Positions 18,090-27,525 are shown, counted from the stretch's first letter. The stretch is 64,000 nt of DNA from CBDBFG01 sp965204765 (GCA_965204765.1 CBDBFG010000002.1:62001-126000), one strand, 5' to 3'. Program-made: numbers and translations. The notes: generated from the sequence alone by a model not told the origin.

Positions 18090-18215
18090 TATAATCAATG
18101 ATCTTACCGTATTAGGATATGCTTATTATGATGTGAAGTATTGTGGGCGTACCATAATATCTTGCTATTTATATTGCAATATTGTACCATCGCCAATTAA
18201 CTATGGAATTTTGAT

Positions 18216-19856
18216 TTGCTTAAGATAAATAAAAATCAATTATGCTTTTTACCACTTGGTGGCTCTGGTGAAATCGGAATGAATCTAAATCTTTACCATT
18301 ACAATGGAAAGTGGTTGATGGTAGATCTAGGTGTTTCATTCGACCGTAAATTGGGTATAGAACTAGTGATGCCCAACATACAATTTGCAAGAACAATTGC
18401 AAAAAAAACCGTGGGTATAGTTATAACTCACGGTCATGAGGACCATATAGGTGCCATACCCCATCTTTGGCAACAACTTAATTTACCTATTTATGCGACA
18501 AAATTTACGGCTGAATTAATTAGAGCCAAATTAAAGTCAGCTGGTTTGTTAGATCAAGCAAAAATTATAGAAATTGATATAAACCATGCTATTGATCTTT
18601 ATCCCTTTAATATTAAATATGTCCCCATTACTCATTCGATACCAGAATCGCATTTATTAAAAATTTCTACAGAAAAGGGTACAATAGTTCACACAGGAGA
18701 TTGGAAGTTTGATAATAATCCGCTGATTGGGGATAACTCAGACACCAAGCAAATGAAATCCATCGGAGACGAAGGAGTATTAGCACTTGTTTGCGATTCT
18801 ACCAATGTTTTCGAACCAGGCAGTTCCGGATCAGAACTAGATGTAAAAAAATCGTTGGAAAAATTAATTGCTAAACAAAAACAAAGGATAGTTGTTACTT
18901 GTTTTGCCAGCAATATTGCACGATTAATCACTTTTATTACTATTGCTAAAAAATATAATAAAAAAATCATTTTAGCAGGAAAATCTTTGTGGAAAATGAT
19001 TAAAAATGCTGAAAAATGCGGTTATATAGACTCAACAGAGGATATTTTAACCGATAAATCCTTTGATAAAATACCTCCGACAGAAACTATGATCATCTGT
19101 ACGGGTTCGCAAGGCGAAGAAAGAGCCGCACTTTTTCGTATCGCAACAAAACAACATCCATCAATTAAACTAGATAAAAAAGATACATTAATTTTTTCCT
19201 CTAAAATTATACCTGGAAATGAAAAAGAAGTATTATTACTACATGAACTATTCCTGCAACAAGGAGTCAAGATAATAAATGAACAAGACAAACTAGTACA
19301 TGTTTCTGGTCATCCTCACCAAGATGAATTAAAACAGATGTATTCTTTCATCAAACCAAAAATCCTTGTACCAGTACATGGAGAAAATCGCCATTTAAGA
19401 GCGCATCAAGAGTTTGCTAAGAAGTGTGGTGTATCTAATGCTATTATTGGCTACAATGGCTCAATTGTAGAACTTAATGAAAACAAACCGAAAATCATTG
19501 GTTCGGTAGAACATGGAAGATATGTATTGGATGGTAGTATTGTCACTGACATAAATTCTAATCATTTACAACAGCGTAATGTTCTTGCCAATAATGGTAC
19601 GGTATTTATCAGTATCAACAAACAACAAATACCTGATAACGGTGTAAATGTTTCTGTTACCGGCTTACCTAATCAAAACGATAAACATTCGATAGAATTT
19701 GATATAGAAACAGTTATCTACGATACTCTACACAATTCTTCAGATAAAACACTAAAATCTAAGGATAAACTATCGCAACATATCATTAATGTAACACAAA
19801 AGTTGATTAAGATTTTGATTAGCAAAAAACCAATTATCCACTGTCACATACATTAA
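18216..19856 (+). CDS. rnj: Ribonuclease J
   Basis: 546-aa metallo-beta-lactamase/beta-CASP nuclease with endo- and 5'-3' exonuclease activity in mRNA decay and rRNA processing. The zinc motif is ITHGHEDHIGAIPHLW, with further ligands in PITHSIPESHLL and VHTGDWKFD; the beta-CASP region holds VVTCFASNIARL and CTGSQGE, and the RNase J-specific VSGHPHQDELKQM and PVHGENRHL follow. The likely start is TTG 18216 (MLKINKNQLCFLPLGG); no ATG is available upstream. The DUF1467 gene directly downstream is the usual alphaproteobacterial neighbour. Confidence 0.93.
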   Translation: MLKINKNQLCFLPLGGSGEIGMNLNLYHYNGKWLMVDLGVSFDRKLGIELVMPNIQFARTIAKKTVGIVITHGHEDHIGAIPHLWQQLNLPIYATKFTAELIRAKLKSAGLLDQAKIIEIDINHAIDLYPFNIKYVPITHSIPESHLLKISTEKGTIVHTGDWKFDNNPLIGDNSDTKQMKSIGDEGVLALVCDSTNVFEPGSSGSELDVKKSLEKLIAKQKQRIVVTCFASNIARLITFITIAKKYNKKIILAGKSLWKMIKNAEKCGYIDSTEDILTDKSFDKIPPTETMIICTGSQGEERAALFRIATKQHPSIKLDKKDTLIFSSKIIPGNEKEVLLLHELFLQQGVKIINEQDKLVHVSGHPHQDELKQMYSFIKPKILVPVHGENRHLRAHQEFAKKCGVSNAIIGYNGSIVELNENKPKIIGSVEHGRYVLDGSIVTDINSNHLQQRNVLANNGTVFISINKQQIPDNGVNVSVTGLPNQNDKHSIEFDIETVIYDTLHNSSDKTLKSKDKLSQHIINVTQKLIKILISKKPIIHCHIH

Positions 19857-19887
19857 TTTTAATATTAATAACATCTAGTGATTTATA

Positions 19888-20115
19888 ATGAATTTAGTAT
19901 CTGGAATAGTGGTCTTTATAATAATTTGGTGGGTAGTAATATTCATTATATTACCATTTGGCGTAACAAAAAGTGACACACCAGCACCAGGTCATGATAC
20001 AGGTGCCCCCAGAAAAAGTCATATCAGAATTAAAATATTAATCACCACCTTGATAACCATAATATTATGGTGTGTGATAAACTATATAATCACCAAAGAT
20101 ATCATTACATTATAA
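19888..20115 (+). CDS. DUF1467 family small membrane protein
   Basis: 75 aa with two transmembrane helices (LVSGIVVFIIIWWVVIFIIL and IKILITTLITIILWCVINYI) separated by a short loop that carries the family-typical PGHDTGAPR. Its function is unknown. In alphaproteobacteria this family is often encoded between RNase J and proS/lolC; here proS-lolC lies 40 kb away, so the cluster has been broken. Placement 31 bp after rnj suggests co-transcription. Confidence 0.8.
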   Translation: MNLVSGIVVFIIIWWVVIFIILPFGVTKSDTPAPGHDTGAPRKSHIRIKILITTLITIILWCVINYIITKDIITL

Positions 20116-20148
20116 AATATTTACTATATTAATTCTAACGATTATTTC

Positions 20149-22038
20149 TTAATACCATATAAAATTATTTAATTCTCTTAACTCTCTTTTTAAGTTCTCT
20201 CGATCTCCCCAATTTGTGGTGTCAAGATCTCCGACTCTAAATTCGTCAAACATTTCTTTAAAGTTTCTTAATATCAAGGATGTATTAGAAACATGTGAAT
20301 ACCAATGAGGATGTTTAGCTTTTAATTCTGCAAGATTTGGCCTTTTCTTTGCTTCCTCTACCATTTTTTTGGCATCCTCAACATTTTGTTCTGGATTACG
20401 CGGAGTAATCAGAAACATTAAAGAATTTCTAACGTTCTTAGCATGCTCTCTATTAAAGAAATATTGTATTAAAGGTATTTTTTGCAAAAAGGGTACCCCA
20501 TCATCCACTGAATCACTTTCGTGTTCATGGATACCGGCTAACATCAAAGTTTCACCAAATTTTACTTTAACCGTAGTTCTTATCTGATTCTTTGTAGTTT
20601 CAAAACTGGCTTGATTATTTTGTCTCTCTACTGTTTTAATATCACTAAGTATCCTACTACTAAGAATTTCAATAGCTAAAAATACGTAATCATCCTCAAC
20701 AGATATCGGTGTTACATAAACTGTGGTACCAATAGGTGAATCCACAAAACTTGAAACCTCACTTCCTGAGGATGAGATAAACTTCTGGCTACCGGTAAAA
20801 AACTTTGCCTTCTTTCCGACTAAGGTTGTCAAAGTAGGTTTACCTAGAATATGCACATGACGCTTATTAGAGTTGGCAATATTCAAGGCATAGGATATAG
20901 AACCAGGTTCACCGCCCTCGCCCACAAGACCAATACCAAAATTTTTCGTCAAGCCATTTGTTGTGTCGCCACTATCACTCCAATTGACTACCCTTGTCAA
21001 GTCCAAGGAAGTTTTCAATGCATTTAAGATATTTATACCCTTGCTAGCCGCCTTACTGTCTTTTATATTCATTAGCACTGCATCTATTACTACCATCTGT
21101 TTCGAGGTAATTTTTAATGCATCAGGGTCATCCTCCTCTTCCTCATCCTCTGAGCCATCTCCGCTTTCATCAGTGCTATCTTCCTCATCACCCTCATCAT
21201 CACTACTGTCTTCACTACCACTATCTGCATCACCTTCATCATCCTCATCACTATGAGCATCAGAAATATTAATCAAAACGCCTCTATTATGCGCTTGTTT
21301 CCATTCCTGAACCCTTTTGGATAAGTGAATATAAGGCTGTTGCGCATTCGTAATTTGCTTATACTGCGTCAAATAAACCGAAGACGCATTCATATCACCA
21401 TTAGCAGCAGATATAAGTGCAGCTGCACGTAAATGTTTTGCCTGTTTATTATCAAGACTAATAAGGCGCTTGACCATTACTTGAGCATTTTTAATATCAC
21501 CCATATGGTAAGAAGCAACAGATATCTCGTATAGTGCACTAACATTGGATGGTTCCAAAGTCAATACCTTGGCAAACTTCTCCTGCGCAACTGTATAATT
21601 CCTTTGCGCAAGCTCAATCCTACCAAGTTGCAGCAAAGCAAAAACATTCTGTGGATTACGTTTTAAAGCTTTTTCATATCCCCTCTTCGCAATACTATAT
21701 CTTGATATATCACCCTGTGAAGCCATTAAGTGATACACAAATGCATTAATAGCATGCAAGGAATCATTGGCTTGATCAGTTAATAGCAAAGAATTAAAAA
21801 TTGTTGAGGCCTCTTGCAAATTACCTTCAACAATCGCCATCATTCCCTTAGCAATATTTTGGTTTTTTTGCGAGTGATAGGACTTAGCAACAGGGGTAAA
21901 CTTTGCACTTGAATTAGTATCAGCAGATAAAAAATCGTCAACCTTATCGTGATGACAGCCACTAGAAATTAATATAAAACAAATAACGAAACACCACTTT
22001 AGTGCCTTTACTAATGGTGTTTTAAGTGTGTGTTGCAT
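20149..22038 (-). CDS. Orphan secretin-type lipoprotein with TPR domain
   Basis: 629 aa. Lipoprotein signal with lipobox ISSGC (Cys28). Residues about 60-240 are tetratricopeptide repeats (GRIELAQRNYTVAQEKFAKV). Residues 261-305 are an almost purely Asp/Glu/Ser/Gly linker. Residues about 306-590 are a secretin pore domain ending in the type II/III signature GVPFLQKIPLIQYFFNREHA. The usual N0/N1 secretin domains are replaced by TPRs. No pilus, type II or type III secretion genes are in the window. It probably forms an outer-membrane channel; the substrate is unknown. The closest architecture I know is the MshL/PilQ/GspD superfamily, but the subfamily is not clear. Confidence 0.8.
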   Translation of the reverse strand: MQHTLKTPLVKALKWCFVICFILISSGCHHDKVDDFLSADTNSSAKFTPVAKSYHSQKNQNIAKGMMAIVEGNLQEASTIFNSLLLTDQANDSLHAINAFVYHLMASQGDISRYSIAKRGYEKALKRNPQNVFALLQLGRIELAQRNYTVAQEKFAKVLTLEPSNVSALYEISVASYHMGDIKNAQVMVKRLISLDNKQAKHLRAAALISAANGDMNASSVYLTQYKQITNAQQPYIHLSKRVQEWKQAHNRGVLINISDAHSDEDDEGDADSGSEDSSDDEGDEEDSTDESGDGSEDEEEEDDPDALKITSKQMVVIDAVLMNIKDSKAASKGINILNALKTSLDLTRVVNWSDSGDTTNGLTKNFGIGLVGEGGEPGSISYALNIANSNKRHVHILGKPTLTTLVGKKAKFFTGSQKFISSSGSEVSSFVDSPIGTTVYVTPISVEDDYVFLAIEILSSRILSDIKTVERQNNQASFETTKNQIRTTVKVKFGETLMLAGIHEHESDSVDDGVPFLQKIPLIQYFFNREHAKNVRNSLMFLITPRNPEQNVEDAKKMVEEAKKRPNLAELKAKHPHWYSHVSNTSLILRNFKEMFDEFRVGDLDTTNWGDRENLKRELRELNNFIWY

Positions 22039-22191
22039 AATATCCCCATAAAAAATACTAGACCATTGTATAAAATTTTAATCAATTTGCAAATACTATA
22101 TATTGAAAATACTATGGGTGGACAATTTAACAGTATAGAATATAATCATCAGACTAGAATAAATGATATAAAACTAAAATTTGAGGAAACA

Positions 22192-22551
22192 ATGAATAAA
22201 AGATTTTATATATCCTTTGCCATAATTATAGCGTTACTACCTATCATATTTTATTTGAATAAAAATAACAATAATACTACTCAAGTTGTAAACCAAACAG
22301 TTACAGTAAAAATGTATTCTTTAGACAGATGCAGATACTGTACTTTAGCAAAAGACCTTTTACACAACAAAGGTGTACAATTTGATACTTTAGATGTCAG
22401 CAACCCTATTTACAGAAATCAAATGATAACAGAAACTGGCTTGCGCACAGTTCCACAGATTTTCATTAATTCCAAACATATAGGAGGATGGACGCAGTTA
22501 AAAGACCTGGAAGATAACAATAAACTTATCGATCTACTAGAAGGTAGATAA
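22192..22551 (+). CDS. Membrane-anchored glutaredoxin
   Basis: 119 aa from ATG 22192, preceded by TTGAGGAA; the open frame extends upstream but without conserved sequence. An N-terminal transmembrane anchor (RFYISFAIIIALLPIIFYL) is followed by a Grx3-type domain with redox motif CRYC in YSLDRCRYCTLAKDLL, the cis-proline TVPQIFI and the GG glutathione-binding turn (KHIGGWTQLKDL). The anchor would place the domain in the periplasm, which is unusual for a glutaredoxin because glutathione is scarce there. nth starts 26 bp downstream. Confidence 0.88.
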   Translation: MNKRFYISFAIIIALLPIIFYLNKNNNNTTQVVNQTVTVKMYSLDRCRYCTLAKDLLHNKGVQFDTLDVSNPIYRNQMITETGLRTVPQIFINSKHIGGWTQLKDLEDNNKLIDLLEGR

Positions 22552-22577
22552 CTATCATCCTAGCTAAAGTATAGGTT

Positions 22578-23222
22578 ATGCACAAATCTGATATTAATAA
22601 CATTTTTAACATTTTTAAAAATGCTAATCCGCTTCCTAAAACAGAATTAAACTATACTAATAATTATACATTATTAGTGGCAGTAGTTTTGTCTGCACAA
22701 TCAACTGATAAAGGGGTAAACAAAGCTACAAAAGAGTTGTTTAATACTATTTCCACTCCACAAGCCATGATTGCCATAGGAGAAGCAAGACTAAAACAAC
22801 ATATAAAAACTATAGGATTATATAATTCCAAGGCAAAAAATATAATTGCTCTATCAAAGATCCTAGTAGAACAGCACAATGGAATAATTCCTCACTCAAG
22901 AGAAGAGCTAGAAAAATTACCAGGAGTAGGTAGAAAAACAGCCAATGTTGTCTTAAATGTTGCTTTTAACAAGCCTACAATGGCAGTAGATACCCATATT
23001 TTTAGAGTCAGTAACAGAATAGGACTAGCCCGTGCTAATACTCCTTTGATGGTTGAAAAACAATTAATAAAGGTCATTCCAAAAGCATATTTACGCGATG
23101 CGCATCACTGGCTTATTTTGCACGGAAGATATGTATGTAAATCTCGTGGACCGATGTGTGACATATGCAAAATTTCACATCTTTGCACTTATCCACACAA
23201 AAACATAGCACAAGATATTTAA
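22578..23222 (+). CDS. nth: Endonuclease III
   Basis: 214-aa DNA glycosylase/AP lyase for oxidised pyrimidines in base excision repair. The helix-hairpin-helix holds the catalytic Lys (KLPGVGRKTANVVLN), the catalytic Asp is in AVDTHIFRVSNRIGL, and the C-terminal 4Fe-4S cluster is C-x6-C-x2-C-x5-C (CKSRGPMCDICKISHLC). All key residues are present. It probably shares a transcript with the glutaredoxin upstream. Confidence 0.97.
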   Translation: MHKSDINNIFNIFKNANPLPKTELNYTNNYTLLVAVVLSAQSTDKGVNKATKELFNTISTPQAMIAIGEARLKQHIKTIGLYNSKAKNIIALSKILVEQHNGIIPHSREELEKLPGVGRKTANVVLNVAFNKPTMAVDTHIFRVSNRIGLARANTPLMVEKQLIKVIPKAYLRDAHHWLILHGRYVCKSRGPMCDICKISHLCTYPHKNIAQDI

Positions 23223-23364
23223 TGACAACCTTGCCTCTATATGTGCATTACTGATCTTACGAACACACAAGCATAATGTACACCTTCAGCTAGCAAGTAC
23301 GACAATCCTTAACCATCATAATAAAACTATAAATTTTTGCTAAATAATCTGGACAATGCAATAG

Positions 23365-24567
23365 TTATAAATATTCAAGAATTGTTTTTGATGCGACATA
23401 GCTAGGCGAATTGCCTGTATCATTAGTCACTGTGTCGCTTAATTCTAATAATTCTTTTTTCTGGTGTTTATAATACTGTGATTTTATGCTTAAAAGTTGA
23501 TTTAACTCAGACACACAATTATCAGCAGTGCAATTTTCTTGTAATAACTCTGTCACTACTTTTTTTCCCAATAGTATATTAACCAGCGATACATACTTAG
23601 TAAGCAACATATGTTTAACAATGAAAGCGGTTAATTTATTAATGCGATATGCCACCACCATAGGAATACCCATAATACCTAATTCAAGGGTCACTGTACC
23701 AGAAGCAGCCAAGGCCGCTGTACAACTCTTCATTGCCAGATATTTGTGTTTTTCATCCGTAATAACGAAAGCATTAACCCCGCGCACCTTAACCAGCCTT
23801 TCTATTTGTTCTTTAAATTCAGGCAATGTTGGAATTACTACTAATAATTTACGATAATTAACCTTTAATATCTCTACTGCATCCAAAAATATATCAAGAT
23901 GTTTTTTTATTTCGTCTTCTCTGCTACCAGGAACAAGACACAATATTGGTATCGATTTACTTATGCCATATTCTTGATGCAGAAAATCTTTTGGCAAGTT
24001 GTGTAATTCTTTTTCTGTAATTGGATGTCCCATAAATGTAGTACTTAATCCATGCTTAGTGAAATAAGGCGGTTCAAATTTAAATAAAGTAAGCAAATGA
24101 GTGATATACTGCGATATTTTTTCTGCTCTTCTAGGTTTCCAAGCCCATACTGTAGGAGCCCCGATATGTACAATGGGTATATTCAATGATTTTAATAGCT
24201 TGGCTAATCTAAAATTAAATCCAGGAGAATCAATGGTCACTATTACGTCTGGTTTGATTTTCTTAATATCATCAACAACCTGTATTAACCGTGCAATTAA
24301 ATTCGGTATATGCCTTAATATCTCAAATAATCCAATTAATGATAAGTCAGACATGGAAAAAAGGCTATTTAATCCATTCGCCATCATATTCTTGCCACCA
24401 ACGCCAAAAAACCCTACGGACATCCCCAATGAAGAAGAATTAACTTGCAATGCTTCCATGACAGACGCACCGATATTGTCTCCACTGCTTTCACCAGCAA
24501 TAATATATATCTTTTTATTTTGTAATATCTGTAATTTCTTACATGAATCGTTTATTTTTTTTGTCAT
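23365..24567 (-). CDS. lpxB: Lipid-A-disaccharide synthase
   Basis: 400-aa GT19 glycosyltransferase that condenses lipid X with UDP-diacylglucosamine at the inner-membrane face. Motifs: IYIIAGESSGDNIGASVMEA, FFGVGGKNMMANG, VTIDSPGFNFRLAK, PTVWAWKPRRAEK, LVPGSREDEIKKH and AASGTVTLELGIMGIPMVV. Its N-terminus carries about 15 extra residues before the conserved part. It starts 1 bp after lpxI ends, so lpxI-lpxB is an operon with consecutive steps of lipid A synthesis. Confidence 0.96.
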   Translation of the reverse strand: MTKKINDSCKKLQILQNKKIYIIAGESSGDNIGASVMEALQVNSSSLGMSVGFFGVGGKNMMANGLNSLFSMSDLSLIGLFEILRHIPNLIARLIQVVDDIKKIKPDVIVTIDSPGFNFRLAKLLKSLNIPIVHIGAPTVWAWKPRRAEKISQYITHLLTLFKFEPPYFTKHGLSTTFMGHPITEKELHNLPKDFLHQEYGISKSIPILCLVPGSREDEIKKHLDIFLDAVEILKVNYRKLLVVIPTLPEFKEQIERLVKVRGVNAFVITDEKHKYLAMKSCTAALAASGTVTLELGIMGIPMVVAYRINKLTAFIVKHMLLTKYVSLVNILLGKKVVTELLQENCTADNCVSELNQLLSIKSQYYKHQKKELLELSDTVTNDTGNSPSYVASKTILEYL

Positions 24568-24568
24568 T

Positions 24569-25375
24569 TCATACCCCTATAACAAAAATCTTCAATTTAT
24601 TGGCTTGATCTATCACTTTTGCTTTATCAATTATTATTACTTTGTTTGCCTCCACCGCTATACCACATAATCCTGATTGTGCTATATTAGCTATGGTATC
24701 TGGCCCAATAACCGATCTATCAATACGAGTATCTTGGTTTGGTTTGATCACTTTGACAAAGGTAGCCTTTGTGCCAGATTTTTGTAACTTACCTGCGCGC
24801 CTAATCAATGCATCAGATCCATCTATTGCCTCTACTCCCAACACTAATCCTTGCTGTACAACAACTGATTGCCCTATATCAAGATTGCCAATAACTTTGG
24901 CCACCTCTAAACCACGATTAATATCAATTAATGATTGCTTGCTTGGTGTAGTTTTAGTTAAGCAGCTCTGCTCTATTAAAATATCTTGCCCTAAAATCTC
25001 TTCCGGACTTATAACTTGGAATCCTTCTTGTTCTAAAAAATTAGCAATTATTCTAAACATTCCATCGTCACCAAATGGCTTGCCTATGATTTTACTTAGC
25101 AATTGCATACCTTTGATATCTGGACGCAAATCAGACCATGAGGGACGATTAAAATAGCCTATTAATACTATTTTACGTACCCCGTACTTTTGTAAAACGT
25201 CGATGGATTTGCCGATTTGCCCCAGCTCTAACCAAGTATAGGAGGCTCCCTTTAATAAATCAGGATTTGTATGCCCTTTATAGGCTAGTATATGATAATC
25301 ACAATGCATTTTTTTACACTGTTTAATCACATTGCCAGCAAGATCACCATAACCCGCTATGATACCTATACTCAT
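24569..25375 (-). CDS. lpxI: UDP-2,3-diacylglucosamine pyrophosphatase LpxI
   Basis: 268 aa; the alphaproteobacterial replacement for LpxH (family formerly DUF1009). It hydrolyses UDP-diacylglucosamine to lipid X, the substrate of LpxB. Recognised by MSIGIIAGYGDLAGNVIKQC, GYFNRPSWSDLRPD and the C-terminal block with DTRIDRSVIGPDTI and GIAVEANKVIIIDK. It lies directly upstream of lpxB and is divergent from nothing nearby; rnpB follows on the same strand upstream. Confidence 0.95.
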   Translation of the reverse strand: MSIGIIAGYGDLAGNVIKQCKKMHCDYHILAYKGHTNPDLLKGASYTWLELGQIGKSIDVLQKYGVRKIVLIGYFNRPSWSDLRPDIKGMQLLSKIIGKPFGDDGMFRIIANFLEQEGFQVISPEEILGQDILIEQSCLTKTTPSKQSLIDINRGLEVAKVIGNLDIGQSVVVQQGLVLGVEAIDGSDALIRRAGKLQKSGTKATFVKVIKPNQDTRIDRSVIGPDTIANIAQSGLCGIAVEANKVIIIDKAKVIDQANKLKIFVIGV

Positions 25376-25496
25376 TTATCATCCTTTAATTGGATTACAC
25401 CTAGTATGCTACCTTGTATAATACTTTCAACTCGCATTTATTCAAAATAAAAGTGATACTGTAATATTCTATATTATAATAGATTATTTAAGCAAA

Positions 25497-25874
25497 GGTT
25501 AAGGGCTTGTAAGCCGAATCCTGTACTACGAATAGCAGCGATCATTTATCTAGCTTTTTTGTTACCAAAAAAGTCATGCAACCTACCCAAATGAAGATGT
25601 AGAAACACACCTGAAAAATAAATTTTCTTCCATTTCTATTTGGTCTTGCTCTAGGTGGGGTTTACCATACCGTTTCTGTTACCAAAAACGTGGTGCGCTC
25701 TTACCACACCTTTTCACCCTTACCAATTACCAAGTAATATGGCGGTATATTTTCTGTGGCACTTTCCCTTGAGTTATATACTCCGCTGGACATTATCCAG
25801 CACCTTGTTTCTATAGAGTTCGGACTTTCCTCGATAATTAAATACTAACTACCGCGATCGCCCCACCCTTAACC
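25497..25874 (-). ncRNA. rnpB: RNase P RNA
   Basis: Class A RNase P RNA read on the minus strand. The 9-bp P1 helix is visible: GGTTAAGGG at the 5' end pairs with CCCTTAACC at the 3' end. The universal CR-I core GAGGAAAGTCCGAACTC lies near the 5' end, GGTAAACCCCACC-type and GCAAGACCAAATAG segments are in the middle, and TTCGGCTTACAAGCCC is near the 3' end. About 378 nt is normal. It processes pre-tRNA 5' ends. It lies upstream of lpxI on the same strand. Confidence 0.93.
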
Positions 25875-25937
25875 TAATAGTACTTATATTATAAGCATTT
25901 GTGAGATTCAATAGATTTATGATACTACAATCATACA

Positions 25938-25952
25938 TTAACAATTATTTAA
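25938..25952. promoter_or_regulatory. CtrA-type binding site
   Basis: TTAA-CAATTAT-TTAA ends 44 bp upstream of ATG 25997. The position fits a site overlapping the -35 region of a promoter for the secreted protein downstream. Confidence 0.6.
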
Positions 25953-25996
25953 TCATTACATGCTAAACATTGTAATAGTAAAATGTGAGAAGAATA

Positions 25997-26455
25997 ATGA
26001 AAACAAATAATCTTATAAAATTAGTTATACCAGCTTTTATCTTTTGTAACTCTGTAACCAATACATATGCTGGACAAATACCATTTAGTAAATCAAAAAC
26101 CTTTAACAAAAAAGTACATTTCAACGGCACACTTTCTATCATGTGTCCAAAAAAACTAAAAGATAAAAAAGGTAAATGGCATAACGTAAAACGTTGTGAA
26201 AGGTGGGAAAAATTTGAACCACGCCCATTTAGAAAAAGCGAACGCAAAACCGAAGTGTTCAAAACAGGTAAATATGTTGACGTCGGCGTCAAAAAAATCA
26301 AAATATGGCGCAAAGGTAATAAAAATCGCAGTGTATGGGTAAATTACACTGGCAATCATACAGTAATGTACTACAACAGCAAAGTTTATAAATTAAATCA
26401 TTTGCTTAACTCTTTAGAAATAGATAAAAAAAGAATAATGCGCAAAAAAAGATAA
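25997..26455 (+). CDS. Lys-rich secreted protein
   Basis: 152 aa from ATG 25997. The signal peptide ends at VTNTYA before GQIPF. The mature protein is strongly basic with many Lys, Trp and Tyr residues (KIKIWRKGNKNRSVWVNYTG) and two Cys (IMCPKKL, KRCERW) that could form a disulfide. A CtrA-type site lies 44 bp upstream. Composition resembles the two larger secreted proteins at 54589 and 59375 with which it may be distantly related. No known family is recognised; binding to a polyanion such as nucleic acid or LPS is a guess. Confidence 0.75.
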   Translation: MKTNNLIKLVIPAFIFCNSVTNTYAGQIPFSKSKTFNKKVHFNGTLSIMCPKKLKDKKGKWHNVKRCERWEKFEPRPFRKSERKTEVFKTGKYVDVGVKKIKIWRKGNKNRSVWVNYTGNHTVMYYNSKVYKLNHLLNSLEIDKKRIMRKKR

Positions 26456-26482
26456 TATCACCAATAACAATCTTATTATATG

Positions 26483-26514
26483 ATTAAGCAGCACTAATGT
26501 TAGTGCTGCTTAAT
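26483..26514. terminator. Bidirectional intrinsic terminator
   Basis: A perfect 15-bp inverted repeat (ATTAAGCAGCACTAA / TTAGTGCTGCTTAAT) with a 2-nt centre lies between two convergent genes; it overlaps the last codons of the minus-strand gene. T-rich DNA flanks it on both sides, so it probably ends transcription from both directions. Confidence 0.8.
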
Positions 26515-27090
26515 TAATTTACCATTAGTAATGGTGCCGTCAATATGCGAGCTTGAATCTAAATAAACAGCCCCTGGTTTATCAATGAATGAAACATTTT
26601 TCGCGACTGTATTTTGTAAAAATAACTTTGGCATTTTTTCCTTGTGCTTAATTGCTATATCCTGTACAACGCTACCTTCTATCCACATACTATCGGTATG
26701 AATCGTCAACAACTTATAAATTTTTGAATCTTTTAGTAACAACTTACCACGAAATTCAGCAGTCTTAAGTAAGACAGAAGATTCAACCGTTGCCTTACCA
26801 AATACTTTGACTGCACCATTACATTGCAACCCTTTAGCCACAAACATGCCATGAACCTGTAGATTCCCATCTATGGTGCATTTTTCCAACAACAATTTAC
26901 CAGAAAATTTTATATTATCCCGACAATGCAAATTGGTAATAGACAACAGACCATTGCCAGCAAGAGATCCACAAGCTGTGCCATCACCAACAACAGTCTT
27001 ATATTCAGTAGCACTAAGAAGAGTAGTTAGCGCCACCAGATTAAACAACCTAACAACAAAAACAGATATTAATAACAACAAGTTAACCAT
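26500..27090 (-). CDS. Exported beta-helix-like (bactofilin-like) protein
   Basis: 196 aa. The hydrophobic N-terminus MVNLLLLISVFVVRLFNLVALTTLLSA is a signal peptide or anchor. The rest shows a regular alternation of short beta-strands at a period of about 18-20 residues (FSGKLLLEKCTIDGNLQVHG, AVKVFGKATVESSVLLKTAE, FRGKLLLKDSKIYKLLTIHT), as in right-handed beta-helix and polymer-forming bactofilin domains. True bactofilins are cytoplasmic, so an exported version is unusual. Function is not known; the resemblance is by pattern only. Confidence 0.65.
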   Translation of the reverse strand: MVNLLLLISVFVVRLFNLVALTTLLSATEYKTVVGDGTACGSLAGNGLLSITNLHCRDNIKFSGKLLLEKCTIDGNLQVHGMFVAKGLQCNGAVKVFGKATVESSVLLKTAEFRGKLLLKDSKIYKLLTIHTDSMWIEGSVVQDIAIKHKEKMPKLFLQNTVAKNVSFIDKPGAVYLDSSSHIDGTITNGKLIKQH

Positions 27091-27321
27091 CTATTACAAC
27101 ATCACAACTAAAAAAGCCTACTACTCGTAAATCATGGAGTCAATATACAAGAGTTAACAAGATCAATGATTGTAAATACGGTAATGTACAGGTAAATATT
27201 AAGCTATAGAAATTCTTCACAAATGTAAAAACGATTATTTTTACCAAATCTAAACAAAATCATTAAACAATCTTAACAAGATACCAACATAATGTCTAAT
27301 AGGCAAAACACAGGATTATTG

Positions 27322-27525
27322 ATGTATAAACTCACTCGTACTACTATAAGTATATTTCTAGTATCATTGCCATTACTGAATGCTAACTCCTCATCTGATA
27401 CTTCCTCAGAAGATGATTTGACCGTTTTTACTCGACTATATATTTCTGGCGAGGAGATGAAGAAAGAAAAAGAAAAGCAGAAGAAAAATCGTTTCGTAGA
27501 CATCACGACTCTTGCGCGAATATAA
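27322..27525 (+). CDS. Small hypothetical secreted protein
   Basis: 67 aa from ATG 27322 (MYKLTRTTISIFLVSLPLLNANS is a good signal peptide), then an acidic Ser/Asp segment (SSDTSSEDDLTVF) and a Lys/Glu-rich helix. An imperfect CtrA-like site, TTAA-N6-TTAA, ends 45 bp upstream; its spacing is one base short, so I do not call it. A longer frame from 27292 is possible. Moderate support only. Confidence 0.45.
   Translation: MYKLTRTTISIFLVSLPLLNANSSSDTSSEDDLTVFTRLYISGEEMKKEKEKQKKNRFVDITTLARI

Noticed and set aside
20963..21256. Ser-rich plus-strand frame
   Set aside because: It is the antisense shadow of the Asp/Glu codons in the secretin's acidic linker.
27263..27276. TTAA-N6-TTAA 45 bp before the 27322 gene
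   Set aside because: The spacer is one base short of the CtrA consensus. The position is right, so it could be a weak site, but I do not call it.
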